This document shows positions 1-9,018 of a stretch of DNA of 64,000 nt, piece after piece. The position numbers were made by a program, and so were the translations under genes. Each line of letters starts with the position of its first letter. The first letter of the stretch is position 1. Source of the stretch: Leisingera aquaemixtae. GTDB taxonomy: Bacteria > Pseudomonadota > Alphaproteobacteria > Rhodobacterales > Rhodobacteraceae. The notes under the pieces are model-generated. The model was not told where the DNA came from and did no database searches. It was given only the letters and a program-made list of their open reading frames with translations. The stretch spans positions 248,001 through 312,000 of the forward strand of contig NZ_JAHVJQ010000002.1 in NCBI RefSeq assembly GCF_019801145.1, in the 5' to 3' direction.

Positions 1-732
<732 letters not shown>

Positions 733-1293
733 TTATCCCAGCTTGATGGTGTTGGCGTCGGTGAACTCAGCCACCGGCACGTGCAGGTTCTCAGGCGCCG
801 GGCCTTTGCGGATGCGGCCTGCGGTGTCGTAGTGCGAGCCGTGGCAGGGGCAGAACCAGCCGTTGAATTCGCCGGCGCCGTCGCCCAGCGGCACACAGCC
901 GAGGTGGGTGCAGACACCCATCATCACCAGCCATTCGCCGGCGTCGTCCATGGTGCGGTTCACGTCCGCTGCGTCGGTGCCCGGCTTGTTCGGGTTTTCC
1001 GACCGCGGGTCGATCAGCTCGGACAGCTCCACGGCACGGGCCTGCTCGATCTCTTCCTGGGTGCGGCGGCGGATAAACACCGGCTTGCCCAGGAACATGA
1101 CCGAGATCTGCGTGCCAACTTCCACGCCGCTGACATCGACCAGGATCGAGGACAGCGCTTTCACGTCGGCGGAGGGGTTCATCTGGTTGACCAGGGGCCA
1201 TACGGCGGCACCCGCGGTCACTGCCCCGGCGCCGGCAGTGGCGTAGTAGAGGAAATCTCTCCGGGTTCCTTCGTGGTCTTCTGCGTGGGACAC
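733..1293 (-). CDS. petA: ubiquinol-cytochrome c reductase iron-sulfur (Rieske) subunit
   Basis: This 186-residue subunit carries the Rieske [2Fe-2S] cluster that takes the first electron from ubiquinol and swings to cytochrome c1. Cluster motifs are CTHLGC (Cys128, His130, Cys133) and CPCHGSH (Cys148, Cys150, His151); Cys133 and Cys150 should form the disulfide. The N-terminus has [13 protein letters not shown] followed by one hydrophobic stretch, the uncleaved Tat-type anchor usual for bacterial Rieske proteins. Length and start match the family. It is the first gene of the petAB(C) operon, with 212 bases of upstream DNA before the next gene. The petP-petR regulator pair, which adjoins this operon in Rhodobacter capsulatus, lies 16 kb away here. 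Confidence 0.98.
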   Translation of the reverse strand: MSHAEDHEGTRRDFLYYATAGAGAVTAGAAVWPLVNQMNPSADVKALSSILVDVSGVEVGTQISVMFLGKPVFIRRRTQEEIEQARAVELSELIDPRSENPNKPGTDAADVNRTMDDAGEWLVMMGVCTHLGCVPLGDGAGEFNGWFCPCHGSHYDTAGRIRKGPAPENLHVPVAEFTDANTIKLG

Positions 1294-1437
1294 GAGGTTT
1301 TCTCCAATTCCAGCGCCCGTTTAGGGCAAACATGCGCATGCACCGCGATTGCTCGCAGTGACTCAGGCGCGTGTCTAGCGGGGAGAAAGCAATTCGTCCA
1401 GCGGTCATGGGCGCGCAGAAAGCCGCAGACAGCAATT

Positions 1438-1482
1438 CTGTCACGCCTGTGTGACAGTGCCGCACCCATATCTGTGCGGCAC
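1438..1482. repeat. two adjacent inverted repeats between petA and the GST gene
   Basis: CTGTCAC (1438-1444) and GTGACAG (1451-1457) form a 7-bp dyad. It is followed directly by a 9-bp dyad, GTGCCGCAC (1457-1465) and GTGCGGCAC (1474-1482). They sit just past the 3' end of the GST gene and upstream of petA. Read on the minus strand there is no T-run, so this could be a weak terminator for the GST gene or an operator for the petA promoter. The sequence does not decide between these. Confidence 0.4.
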
Positions 1483-1505
1483 ATGCATGTTTCAAGGGCC
1501 GGCGC

Positions 1506-2108
1506 TCAGGCCGCAGGCGGTTTTGTCGCCTGCATTGCCGGGCGCGATTCGAAACCGGCAAACCAGTCCGCCAGCGCCTCGTTGCCCTGGCGCCAGTTTG
1601 TATCCGGGTGGCGGAAGTCCACATAGGCCAGCGCACAGGCCACTGCGATCTGGCCGATGTCCAGCGGCCCCTGCAGCTGGCTCATCCAGCGCGCGTTGAG
1701 CGCGGCGCAGCCGCCCAGCACCTTGCCCTGCTGCGCCTCCAGCCAGCTGTCCCACTGTATTTCCTCGGGACGCAGCCGTTTTTCATAGGACATCAGCACC
1801 GCCGCATCCATGATCCCGTCGGCGGTGGCCTCCAGCACCATGCTGTCCCAGCCGCCGCTGTACAGCCTGCCGCCTGCGCGGTCATCCAGATAGGCGCAGA
1901 TCACCCGGCTGTCGTAAAGCGCCGGCCCGTCGTTGCGCTCCAGCGCCGGGATCTTGGCGAGCGGATTGCTGGCCTTCACATCTGGACTGGGGCTGAGAGG
2001 GGTGGTTGTGACATCCTGGATCTCGACCTCGTCCAGCTGCCCGGTTTCATGCAGCAGCACCACAACTTTGCGGGCAAAAGGGGATGCTTGGGAATACGTG
2101 AGCCTCAT
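1506..2108 (-). CDS. glutathione S-transferase family protein
   Basis: A 200-residue cytosolic GST-fold protein. The start at 2108 is chosen over longer in-frame options because GGAGG lies just upstream and the protein then opens with the thioredoxin-fold strand MRLTYSQASPFARKV. The N-terminal domain has the cis-proline region NPLAKIPAL (about residues 50-58) and the glutathione-contacting DSRVI motif near 68-72. The all-helical C-terminal domain follows. The Ser in SPFARKV is the likely catalytic position. The substrate is not indicated. It stands alone downstream of a divergent small monooxygenase gene and does not share an obvious pathway with its neighbours. Confidence 0.85.
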   Translation of the reverse strand: MRLTYSQASPFARKVVVLLHETGQLDEVEIQDVTTTPLSPSPDVKASNPLAKIPALERNDGPALYDSRVICAYLDDRAGGRLYSGGWDSMVLEATADGIMDAAVLMSYEKRLRPEEIQWDSWLEAQQGKVLGGCAALNARWMSQLQGPLDIGQIAVACALAYVDFRHPDTNWRQGNEALADWFAGFESRPAMQATKPPAA

Positions 2109-2220
2109 GGGAAATCCTCCGCTGTTTGGCCGCAGCCTACTGCAAGCCGGGCTGAGGGGAAGAGCCAATTTCCGCGCTGTGTTACGCTGGATCTGTGCAT
2201 CAAGCGAAGGGAGTCCCCCA

Positions 2221-2517
2221 ATGATCATGCGGATATTCCAGGTTGTGATCCGGCCCGGCAAGGAAGCCGAGTTCAGCAAGTTCTTTCATGAAACCGCGAT
2301 TCCGCTGATGAAGGGCACCGACGGCATCGTCTCGGTGCTGCCGGGAGCGCCGCGTGCCGAAACCCCGCGGGAGTTCAGCTTTGTGATGGTCTGGAAGGAT
2401 CTGGCCTCGCTCAAGGCATTCGTGGGCGAGGATTACACCAGCCCCCACATCGACCCCGCCGAGGCAGAACTGGTCGAGTCGCGCACCATCAGGCACTATG
2501 ACCTGGTTGAAACCTGA
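2221..2517 (+). CDS. small ABM-fold (antibiotic biosynthesis monooxygenase-like) protein
   Basis: A 98-residue protein with the dimeric alpha/beta-barrel pattern of ABM/quinol monooxygenase-like proteins: an initial strand IFQVVIRPGKEAEF, the turn MKGTDGIVSVLPG, a strand FSFVMVWKDLASLKAF, and a terminal YDLVET. Such proteins are cofactor-free oxygenases or heme/stress-related enzymes, and the reaction cannot be told from sequence. The start follows GGGAG. An alternative ATG lies two codons downstream. The gene is divergent from the GST gene and its last 22 bases overlap the 3' end of the convergent PaiB-like gene. Confidence 0.75.
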   Translation: MIMRIFQVVIRPGKEAEFSKFFHETAIPLMKGTDGIVSVLPGAPRAETPREFSFVMVWKDLASLKAFVGEDYTSPHIDPAEAELVESRTIRHYDLVET

Positions 2518-3119
2518 CGCATCAGCGCTGCCAGCTCCTCCAGCTCCGCACCGGTGCCGCCGGCGATCTTTTCCGCCGCTGCGGCGCGCGCGGCCTCCGG
2601 TTTGTTCTGGCTCAGCTTCCAGGTGCCATCGGCACCGGTGATCCGCATCCGGGCGGGCACGATCATACGCATCATCCGCGCCAGCGCCTCTGCGTCCATC
2701 TTGCCGGTGGTCCAGGGCGGCTTCGGTGCCAGCCGCGTCTCATAAAAGGCCGACTGCCTGTCCAGCAGCCCGCGCAGCTCCTCATCCGGGCGCAGTTCCA
2801 GCTTTCCGGTCAAATGCACCGCGACATAATTCCAGGTCGGCACCTGGTCCGGCACCCCGTACCAGTCCGGCGACACGTAGCCGTCCGGCCCGCTGACGGC
2901 GATCTTCGCCGGGCGCGCTTCCTTCAGCGCCCGCACAATCGGGTTGGATCGCACCAGATGCAGGTCCGCCCACGCCCCATCCTGCGAAATCAGGAACGGC
3001 ACATGGCTGATCAGCGGCGCCTCCGCTGCGGAGACAGCCAGCACGCCAAAGCCCCGCGCCCGGGCAAATGCCAGGTTCTGCGCGGTATCAGCATCGTGAA
3101 AAGCAGGATTGGGATGCAT
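2496..3119 (-). CDS. PaiB-like FMN-binding negative transcriptional regulator family protein
   Basis: A 207-residue member of the PaiB family, which has a split-barrel flavin-binding fold. Visible family features are the start MHPNPAF, ISHVPFL near residue 38, the SPDWYG...VPTWNY segment near 85-97 and a C-terminal WKLSQNK. Bacillus PaiB is named as a repressor of sporulation and protease genes, but most bacterial members are of unknown role and may simply be flavoproteins. It ends inside the convergent ABM gene (22-base tail overlap). The riboflavin-pathway gene ribH with its FMN riboswitch lies just upstream in the opposite direction, which may be coincidental. Confidence 0.85.
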   Translation of the reverse strand: MHPNPAFHDADTAQNLAFARARGFGVLAVSAAEAPLISHVPFLISQDGAWADLHLVRSNPIVRALKEARPAKIAVSGPDGYVSPDWYGVPDQVPTWNYVAVHLTGKLELRPDEELRGLLDRQSAFYETRLAPKPPWTTGKMDAEALARMMRMIVPARMRITGADGTWKLSQNKPEAARAAAAEKIAGGTGAELEELAALMRQVSTRS

Positions 3120-3178
3120 GGGCTGTCTCCTTCATCCACACTCTTGAAAATCCCCGCACCTGTTGGCAAGGTCCGTTT

Positions 3179-3320
3179 CGTTCTCAGGGCGGGGCGGAAT
3201 TCCCCACCGGCGGTAAGCGGGCACGTCCCGCAAGCCCGCGAGCGGCTTCCAAGGTTGGAAGTGTCAGCAGATCTGGTGCGACTCCAGAGCCGACGGTCAC
3301 AGTCCGGATGGAAGAGAACG
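3179..3320 (+). promoter_or_regulatory. FMN riboswitch (RFN element)
   Basis: The leader of ribH carries the conserved RFN core: the pairing CGTTCTC (3179-3185) with GAGAACG (3314-3320) closes P1, followed by AGGGCGGGGCGGAATTCCCC, the ACCGGCGGTAAGC block, and near the 3' side GCGACTCCAGAGCCGACGG and CAGTCCGGATGGAAG. FMN binding is expected to lower ribH expression. A following hairpin, GGGCG (3328-3332) with CGCCC (3345-3349), is a candidate expression platform. It has no strong T-run, so the control could be at translation. Confidence 0.96.
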
Positions 3321-3402
3321 TGCAGAAGGGCGCCGCCAGGCGTGCGCCCGTCTGTTCGTGATCGCCTTGGGTGACGTGTCAGAAGCACAAGGAGATTACG
3401 AG

Positions 3403-3840
3403 ATGACACACACCCGCTATGCCTTCATCAAGGCGCAATGGCATGCCGATATTGTCGACCGGGCGCTGGAGGGCTTCCTGCAGCTGATCCCGGCGGAACA
3501 GGTCGACGTGTTCGATGTTCCCGGCGCCTTTGAAATGCCGCTCATGGCGCAGGAACTGGCCAAGACTGGGAAATACGCCGCTGTCGCCTGCGCTGCCTTT
3601 GTGGTGGATGGCGGCATCTACCGGCACGATTTTGTCGCCCAGGCGGTGGTCGACGGGCTGATGCGCGCCGGCATGGACACCGGGGTGCCGGTGCTGTCGG
3701 TGTCGCTGACCCCGCATCAGTATCAGGAGACTGAGCACCACAACGCGATTTACCGCGCGCATTTTGTGGAGAAGGGGCGTGAAGCTGCCAATGCCGCGCT
3801 GATGATCACCAAAACGCGGGAAACGGCGCTGGCTGCATAA
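3403..3840 (+). CDS. ribH: 6,7-dimethyl-8-ribityllumazine synthase, type II
   Basis: This enzyme condenses 5-amino-6-ribitylamino-uracil with 3,4-dihydroxybutanone phosphate, the penultimate step of riboflavin synthesis. The start at 3403 follows AAGGAG and gives 145 residues. GAFEMPL (about residues 42-48) and VVDGGIYRHDFV (about 68-79), with an active-site His in the latter, match the RibH2 type found in Brucella and Mesorhizobium rather than the icosahedral type I enzyme. The RFN element directly upstream fits the known riboswitch control of ribH2 in alphaproteobacteria. A second, housekeeping ribH is expected elsewhere with the rib operon. Confidence 0.93.
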   Translation: MTHTRYAFIKAQWHADIVDRALEGFLQLIPAEQVDVFDVPGAFEMPLMAQELAKTGKYAAVACAAFVVDGGIYRHDFVAQAVVDGLMRAGMDTGVPVLSVSLTPHQYQETEHHNAIYRAHFVEKGREAANAALMITKTRETALAA

Positions 3841-3870
3841 AACAGCGGCCAACGCCAGCCCGGCCATTGT

Positions 3871-4563
3871 TCACCCCAAATAAGCCTTCAAGGCAGGCGG
3901 CGGGTTGTCCAGCAGCTCCGCCGTCGCTCTGGGCGGATGCGCCTCGCCCTCCGCCACCAGCACCACCTGATCCGCGATCCGGCGGGCGTCGTTCGGATCA
4001 TGGCTGACCATCAGCACCGTGGCGCCGCTTTCGCGGGTCAGTTCCGCCACCAGATCCAGCATCTCAGCCTTCAGCGCCGGGCCCAGCGCGGCAAAGGGCT
4101 CATCCAGCAGCAGGATATCGCGCCCCTGCACCAGAACCCGCGCCAGCGCCACCCGGCTTTGCTGCCCGCCGGACAGCGCCGCAGGCTTGCGCCCGCCCAT
4201 GCCGCCAAGTCCAACCCGCGCCAATGCCGCGCCGACCCTATCCCACTCCAACTGGTTCAGCCGCAGGTTTGCATGCAGCCCCAAGCCAACGTTCTGCGCC
4301 ACGGTCAGATGCGGAAACAGGTTGCCGTCCTGAAACAGCATCGCCACCGGCCGCTTGCCCGGCGGCTGGCGGGTCAGGTCGGCTCCGTTCCACAAGACTC
4401 GCCCGCGGGTGACGGGCAGAAAACCGGCGATCGCCTCCACCAGCGTGGATTTCCCGGCGCCGGACGGTCCGATCACCGCAACGCAGGCACCGGGCGCGAT
4501 CTCCAGATCCGCCTCCACCGCGTAATCGCCGTTCATGATCCGGCAGTTCTCAAGCCTCAGCAT
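3871..4563 (-). CDS. thiQ: thiamine ABC transporter ATP-binding protein
   Basis: The 230-residue ATPase of the thiamine/TPP importer. Walker A GPSGAGKST is near residue 33, the Q-loop near 78, the signature LSGGQQSR near 130, Walker B ILLLDEPFAALGP near 150 and the switch His in MVSHDPNDARRIAD near 186. The short length without an extra C-terminal regulatory domain is typical of ThiQ. Its start overlaps the end of thiP by 14 bases, so the two are translationally coupled. It is the last gene of the TPP-riboswitch-controlled thiBPQ operon. Confidence 0.94.
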   Translation of the reverse strand: MLRLENCRIMNGDYAVEADLEIAPGACVAVIGPSGAGKSTLVEAIAGFLPVTRGRVLWNGADLTRQPPGKRPVAMLFQDGNLFPHLTVAQNVGLGLHANLRLNQLEWDRVGAALARVGLGGMGGRKPAALSGGQQSRVALARVLVQGRDILLLDEPFAALGPALKAEMLDLVAELTRESGATVLMVSHDPNDARRIADQVVLVAEGEAHPPRATAELLDNPPPALKAYLG

Positions 4564-6106
4564 GCCAGCGCCCCCCGCGGTCCAAAATCCAAAACGCCCC
4601 CATCGACAGCATCAGCAAGAGCAGCGCCGCACCCGCCGCCGCTTCCATCCGGTAGGCCCCCATCAGCCGGTAAATCTGCAAGGGCAGCGTTGCGAAATCC
4701 GGATCGGCAAACAGCGCCACCACGCCGAGGTCGCCCATCGACAGGGCGGCCGCCAGTCCTGCGGCAAACCCCGTCTGCGCCCGCATCCGCGGCAGGTAGA
4801 CCCGGCGCACAAAGGCCCAGCCCTGCATGTCCAGCGACAGCGACAGGCGGCCATAGCGCCCCAGCACCTCCCGCGCCCGCGGCACCAGAATGCGCATGGC
4901 AAAAGGCAGCGCCATCACCGCATTGACCAGCGCCGTCACCGGCAGCGCCAGCGCAAAAGGATCTGCGACAGGGTAAATTAGGATAAACAGCCCCGTGCCG
5001 ATCACCAGCGGCGAGGCCGCAAGGCCGAGGATGCCCGAAAGCTCGGTCATGCCGTTGCGGCCTGCCGCCACAGCAGCGGCCATCGGCAAGGCCAGCGTCA
5101 GCAGGATCACAGTGCTGAGCGCCGCAACCAGTATGGAGTTCCCAGCGGCCTGCCAGACGGATGCTTTCAACGAAAGCACACCTGGCAGCCCCGCCAGCAC
5201 AATTGCTGCCAGCGGCAGCAGCAGAAACGCGGCAGACAGGACAATCCAGAACCCATCCAGTCCGCGCGCCAAGGCGCTCTGCCCGTCCCAGCGCCGCACT
5301 GCCCGGTCAAGGCCGGCGCCAAAGCCCTCGCCCGCTGACACCCGCAGCGCCACCAGCGCGGCGGCACCGGTCAGCAGCAGTTGCATGCCGGACAAAAGCG
5401 CCGCGCGGCCGAGGTCGAAATCGAAGCGGAACGCCTGATAGATGGCAAGTTCGATGGTGGTGGCCCTTGGCCCCCCGCCCAAAGTCAGCGCCACCGCAAA
5501 GCTGGAGAGGCAAATGGCAAAGACAACCGCAAGCGCGCCCGGCGCCACCCGCCGCAGCATCGGGCCTTCCAGCAGCCGCCACATCGCCAGCGGCCCTGCA
5601 TCCAGCTGCGCCGCCAGGCGGAAGCGTTCCGCAGGGATTTCCTGCCAGCCTTGCAGGATCAGCCGGGTCGCCAGCGGCAGGTTAAAGAAGACATGCGCCA
5701 GCACCACCCCGTGCAGCCCGTAGATCTGTACCGGCTCCAGCCCGAACAGCCCTAGCAGGCTGCTCAGCCAGCCGGCGCGGCCAAAGACCGCCAGCAGGCC
5801 TAGGATGGCCACAATGACAGGAAGGATGAACGGCGCCCCCAAAAGCGCGATCAGCAGGCTCCGCCCCCGGAACCGCCGCCGCGCCAGCGCGCGCGCCGCC
5901 GGCACCGCGAGGCCGACGCTCAGGAGCGCCGACAGGCTTGCCTGGGTCAGCGTGAAGCGGACCGCGGCCCAGTCGCTGGCTGCAAATCCGCCTCCGGCCT
6001 CAGCCCTCACGGCAACAGCCGCAAGGGTTCCCAGGATCAGCGCCGCCACCAGCAGGGCAGCGGCGCTTCCGGGAACAGGGCTTACTGGCTGAGCGCGTCC
6101 AGCCAT
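4550..6106 (-). CDS. thiP: thiamine ABC transporter permease
   Basis: A 518-residue membrane permease with two tandem BPD_transp_1 halves, about 12 transmembrane segments, as in ThiP and other FbpB-type fused permeases. The EAA loops that contact the ATPase are visible around EIPAERFRLAAQLDAGPLAM (first half) and near residue 425 (RYGRLSLSLDMQGW, second half). The start at 6106 overlaps the last 25 bases of thiB, and the end overlaps thiQ by 14 bases. Function is inferred from family and from its place between thiB and thiQ. Confidence 0.94.
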   Translation of the reverse strand: MAGRAQPVSPVPGSAAALLVAALILGTLAAVAVRAEAGGGFAASDWAAVRFTLTQASLSALLSVGLAVPAARALARRRFRGRSLLIALLGAPFILPVIVAILGLLAVFGRAGWLSSLLGLFGLEPVQIYGLHGVVLAHVFFNLPLATRLILQGWQEIPAERFRLAAQLDAGPLAMWRLLEGPMLRRVAPGALAVVFAICLSSFAVALTLGGGPRATTIELAIYQAFRFDFDLGRAALLSGMQLLLTGAAALVALRVSAGEGFGAGLDRAVRRWDGQSALARGLDGFWIVLSAAFLLLPLAAIVLAGLPGVLSLKASVWQAAGNSILVAALSTVILLTLALPMAAAVAAGRNGMTELSGILGLAASPLVIGTGLFILIYPVADPFALALPVTALVNAVMALPFAMRILVPRAREVLGRYGRLSLSLDMQGWAFVRRVYLPRMRAQTGFAAGLAAALSMGDLGVVALFADPDFATLPLQIYRLMGAYRMEAAAGAALLLLMLSMGAFWILDRGGRWHAEA

Positions 6107-7059
6107 TCGCCCAGCGCCGCATCGCGCACCTCTGCCGCCTCAGACTCGCTCAGCAGCAGCGATTTTTCCGGCGCGATCAGAGTCTCAAACCCTTCCGGCA
6201 GGCCCGCCGCCGGGGTCACAGCCGGGTACATCCAGTTGGTGGTCGGGATTATCGATTGGAACGCATCCGACACCATAAAGGCCAGGAACTGGTCGGCCAG
6301 CTCCGGCTGGTCGGTGTTTGCGAGCTTCGCCGCAACTTCCACCTGCATGTAGTGGCCCTCGTCAAAGGCAGCCGCTGCCTTGGAGCCGTCTTCCTCAGCA
6401 ATCAGGTGATAGGCCGGCGAGGTGGTGTAGGACAGCACCATGTCGGCCTCGCCCTCCAGGAACATGCCATAGGCCTCGGACCAGCCCTTGGTCACGGTGA
6501 CCACGTTGTCAGAGAGGCCCTTCCAGATCTCCGGCGCTTCGTCGCCATAGGCGGCCTTGACCCACAAGAGCAGGCCCAAGCCGGGGGTTGAGGAGCGCGG
6601 ATCCTGAATGACAATCTTCTTGTCGCTGGCGGCCAGCGCCTTGAAATCCGCAGGCGCCGCGGCATCGGCGTTGTGGACAAAGGCGAAGTAGCCCCAGTCA
6701 TACGGCACAAAGGTCGCGTCGTTCCATTCGACCGGCAGCGCATAGTCGGCGCTGACCGAATGCTCCGCAAACAGGCCGGTTTCCTTGGCCGCCGCGGTCA
6801 GGTTGGTGTCGAGGCCCAGAACCACATCGGCGTCAGAGCGTGCGCCTTCCAGCTTGACCCGCGCCAGCAGTGCCGCGCCGTCGCCAGCGCCCACCAGTTT
6901 CAGGTCGCAGCCGCAGGTTTCCTCAAACGCTTTTTCCACCGCCGGGCCGGGGCCCCAGTCGGAGACAAAGCTGTCATAGGTATAAACGGTGAGTTCGGGC
7001 GTATCGGCAAAGGCTGCCGAGGCGCCAAGCAGTCCCGCTGCAAATGCAAGATGTTTCAT
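6082..7059 (-). CDS. thiB: thiamine-binding periplasmic protein
   Basis: The 325-residue solute-binding component of the thiamine importer. The start at 7059 is set by a strong AGGAGG seven bases upstream; it opens with a signal peptide, MKHLAFAAGLLGASAAFA, probably cleaved before DTPELTVYTYDSF. YTYDSFVSDWGPGPAVEKAF and DPRSSTPGLGLLLWVKAAYG are typical ThiB segments. Two cysteines (CGCD, about residue 48) are close together in the mature N-terminal lobe. It is the first gene of thiBPQ and is preceded by a TPP riboswitch, so expression should fall when thiamine is plentiful. Confidence 0.95.
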   Translation of the reverse strand: MKHLAFAAGLLGASAAFADTPELTVYTYDSFVSDWGPGPAVEKAFEETCGCDLKLVGAGDGAALLARVKLEGARSDADVVLGLDTNLTAAAKETGLFAEHSVSADYALPVEWNDATFVPYDWGYFAFVHNADAAAPADFKALAASDKKIVIQDPRSSTPGLGLLLWVKAAYGDEAPEIWKGLSDNVVTVTKGWSEAYGMFLEGEADMVLSYTTSPAYHLIAEEDGSKAAAAFDEGHYMQVEVAAKLANTDQPELADQFLAFMVSDAFQSIIPTTNWMYPAVTPAAGLPEGFETLIAPEKSLLLSESEAAEVRDAALGEWLDALSQ

Positions 7060-7103
7060 GCCATCCTCCTTTGCGGCTTTGGGCAAGGGTGGAGGCTGTC
7101 CAG

Positions 7104-7178
7104 TACCTTCCCTCCGCCGGTGTGATCCGGTTCAGGTTCAACGGGTGTCATCTCAGCGCCGAAGCGCACCCCGAGGTG
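7104..7178 (-). promoter_or_regulatory. TPP (THI-box) riboswitch ahead of thiBPQ
   Basis: On the minus strand the conserved order is GGGGTGCGC, CGCTGAGATGACACCC, GTTGAACCTGAACCGGAT and CCGGCGGAGGGAAGGT, which are the THI-box P2/P3 and P4/P5 elements. The element ends about 45 bases before the thiB start, so translational control through the thiB ribosome-binding site is likely. The remaining ~180 bases to aroC on the other strand hold no gene that I can see; they presumably carry the two divergent promoters. Confidence 0.95.
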
Positions 7179-7362
7179 GCGCGGACATTAGGGTTTGGCC
7201 GCAACAAAGACAAGCCAAAGCCCCGCCAGGACCTACGCTTCAGGCAAACTGGACCGCTTTCGGCGCCGATCCCCGCCCCCCTGTGCCATCCGCCGCAGTG
7301 GAATCCGCTTGAGGCACAGGCCCCTGCCCGCTAAGCACGTCCCGCAAAGGAGACCGCGCCTC

Positions 7363-8463
7363 ATGTCGATGAACAGCTTTGGACACCTCTTCCGCGTCAC
7401 CACCTGGGGCGAGAGCCACGGGCCCGCGCTTGGCGCCACCGTCGACGGCTGCCCGCCGAACGTGCCGCTGGAGCCGGAAATGCTGCAGCAGTGGCTCGAC
7501 AGGCGCCGCCCCGGCCAGAACAAGAACACCACCCAGCGCAATGAGCCGGATGCGGTGAAGATCCTGTCCGGCGTGTTCGAGGGCAAATCGACCGGCACCC
7601 CGATCCAGCTGATGATCGAAAACACCGACCAGCGGTCCAAGGATTACGGTGAGATTTCCCAGACCTTCCGTCCGGGCCACGCCGACATCACCTATTTCCA
7701 GAAATACGGCAACCGCGACTACCGCGGCGGCGGCCGCTCCTCGGCGCGCGAAACCGCGGCGCGGGTTGCGGCCGGCGGTGTTGCACGTGAAGCAATCAAG
7801 GCGCTGGTGCCGGGGCTGGAGATCAAGGGCTACATGACCCAAATGGGCGAGCTGGAGATCGACCGCAGCCGGTTCGACTGGGACGCGATTGATCAGAACG
7901 ATTTCTGGATCCCCGATGCAGGCGCAGTGCAGGAATGGGAAGACTACCTGCAGGCCCTGCGCAAAGCGCATGACTCGGTTGGTGCGGTGGTTGAGGTTGT
8001 CGCCCGCGGCGTCCCCGCCGGCATCGGCGCGCCGGTTTATGGCAAGCTGGACACCGATCTGGCCGCCGCGATGATGTCAATCAACGCCGTGAAGGGCGTC
8101 GAGATCGGCGAAGGCATGAATGCCGCGCGCCTCAAGGGCTCGGAAAACGCCGACGAGATCTTCATGGGTGAAAACGGCCCGGAGTATTCCTCCAACCACG
8201 CCGGCGGCATCCTGGGCGGGATCTCCACCGGGCAGGATGTGGTGGTGCGCTTTGCAGTGAAACCGACGTCGTCAATCCTCACACCGCGCAAGTCGATCCG
8301 CAAGGACGGCTCCGCCACCGAGGTGATCACCAAGGGCCGCCACGACCCTTGCGTCGGCATCCGCGCGGTGCCGGTGGCCGAGGCAATGATGGCCTGCGTG
8401 ATCCTGGACCATCTGCTGCTGCACCGGGGCCAGATCGGCGAAAACCAGGGCCGCATCGGCTGA
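7363..8463 (+). CDS. aroC: chorismate synthase
   Basis: Converts 5-enolpyruvylshikimate-3-phosphate to chorismate, the last common step to aromatic amino acids; it needs reduced FMN. The start at 7363 (after AAAGGAG) gives 366 residues, the normal length. Family signatures seen: [18 protein letters not shown] near residue 6, [22 protein letters not shown] near 60, [24 protein letters not shown] near 108, and the C-terminal [18 protein letters not shown]. The catalytic His is in GESHG and a second lies in RHDPC. It stands alone, divergent from the thiamine transport operon. Confidence 0.98.
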   Translation: MSMNSFGHLFRVTTWGESHGPALGATVDGCPPNVPLEPEMLQQWLDRRRPGQNKNTTQRNEPDAVKILSGVFEGKSTGTPIQLMIENTDQRSKDYGEISQTFRPGHADITYFQKYGNRDYRGGGRSSARETAARVAAGGVAREAIKALVPGLEIKGYMTQMGELEIDRSRFDWDAIDQNDFWIPDAGAVQEWEDYLQALRKAHDSVGAVVEVVARGVPAGIGAPVYGKLDTDLAAAMMSINAVKGVEIGEGMNAARLKGSENADEIFMGENGPEYSSNHAGGILGGISTGQDVVVRFAVKPTSSILTPRKSIRKDGSATEVITKGRHDPCVGIRAVPVAEAMMACVILDHLLLHRGQIGENQGRIG

Positions 8464-8467
8464 CATT

Positions 8468-8477
8468 CAGGCCCTAA
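8468..8477 (-). repeat. dispersed motif TTAGRGNCTG, intergenic copy
   Basis: CAGGCCCTAA on the + strand, four bases past the aroC stop and followed by CAAGGAG. It is an exact match to the motif described in the findings. Confidence 0.6.
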
Positions 8478-8528
8478 CAAGGAGAGTTGCCCGAATTTGA
8501 TTCGGATGGCGCCTCTCAGCCTGCACTC

Positions 8529-8945
8529 TTATTCGTGCTCGCCCGCGCATTGGCTGTGGTCGCCCAGCGCAGTCAGCACCTTGCAGCAGCCGCCGTTGCC
8601 GCCGTCGCACAGGTGGCTGATCCGCTCCAGTTCGGACGCCAGCTGCCGCAGCTTGCGGATGCGGTCCCGGACATTGGCCAGCTGGCTGCGGGCAATCCGG
8701 TCGGCCTCGGCGCAATCATCGCCCAGATGCCCGTCCAGCCCCATCAGCGCCTTGATGTCCTCCAGTGAAAACCCGAGATCGCGCGCGTGTTTGATGAAAC
8801 CCAGCGCGTCCATGCCGTCCTGCCCGTAGCGGCGCTGGTTGCCGGCGTTGCGGCCCGGTTCAGGCAATAGGCCGATTTCCTCGTAATAGCGGATGGTGGG
8901 CACCTTGACGCCGGTGGCCTTGGACAGCTGGCCGATGGAAAACAT
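8529..8945 (-). CDS. MerR-family metal-responsive regulator
   Basis: A 138-residue regulator with an N-terminal MerR HTH (MFSIGQLSKATGVKVPTIRYYEEIGLLP), the linking helices, and a cysteine-rich C-terminal metal-binding part. Cysteines occur in GDDCAEAD (start of the dimer helix) and in LCDGGNGGCCKV and SQCAGEHE at the C-terminus, the arrangement of ZntR/CadR/PbrR-type sensors of Zn, Cd or Pb. The ATG at 8945 has GAGGG eight bases upstream; a TTG two codons earlier is possible. It is divergent from a cation transporter with a classic MerR promoter between them, so it very likely activates that gene in response to the metal it exports. Confidence 0.92.
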   Translation of the reverse strand: MFSIGQLSKATGVKVPTIRYYEEIGLLPEPGRNAGNQRRYGQDGMDALGFIKHARDLGFSLEDIKALMGLDGHLGDDCAEADRIARSQLANVRDRIRKLRQLASELERISHLCDGGNGGCCKVLTALGDHSQCAGEHE

Positions 8946-8957
8946 GCGCAAACCCTC

Positions 8958-8988
8958 TTGATGCTCTAGTGACTAGAGGCCCTACATT
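8958..8988 (+). promoter_or_regulatory. MerR-type promoter with operator dyad
   Basis: A -35 box TTGATG (8958-8963) and a -10 box TACATT (8983-8988) are 19 bp apart, the lengthened spacer characteristic of MerR-activated promoters. The spacer begins with a perfect 15-bp dyad, CTCTAGTGACTAGAG (8964-8978), close to the operators of Pb/Cd/Zn-sensing MerR proteins. It reads toward the cation transporter; the start codon lies 31 bases past the -10 box. Confidence 0.9.
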
Positions 8989-9018
8989 GATGTCGAATCA
9001 GGAATGAGGACAAGAGCA

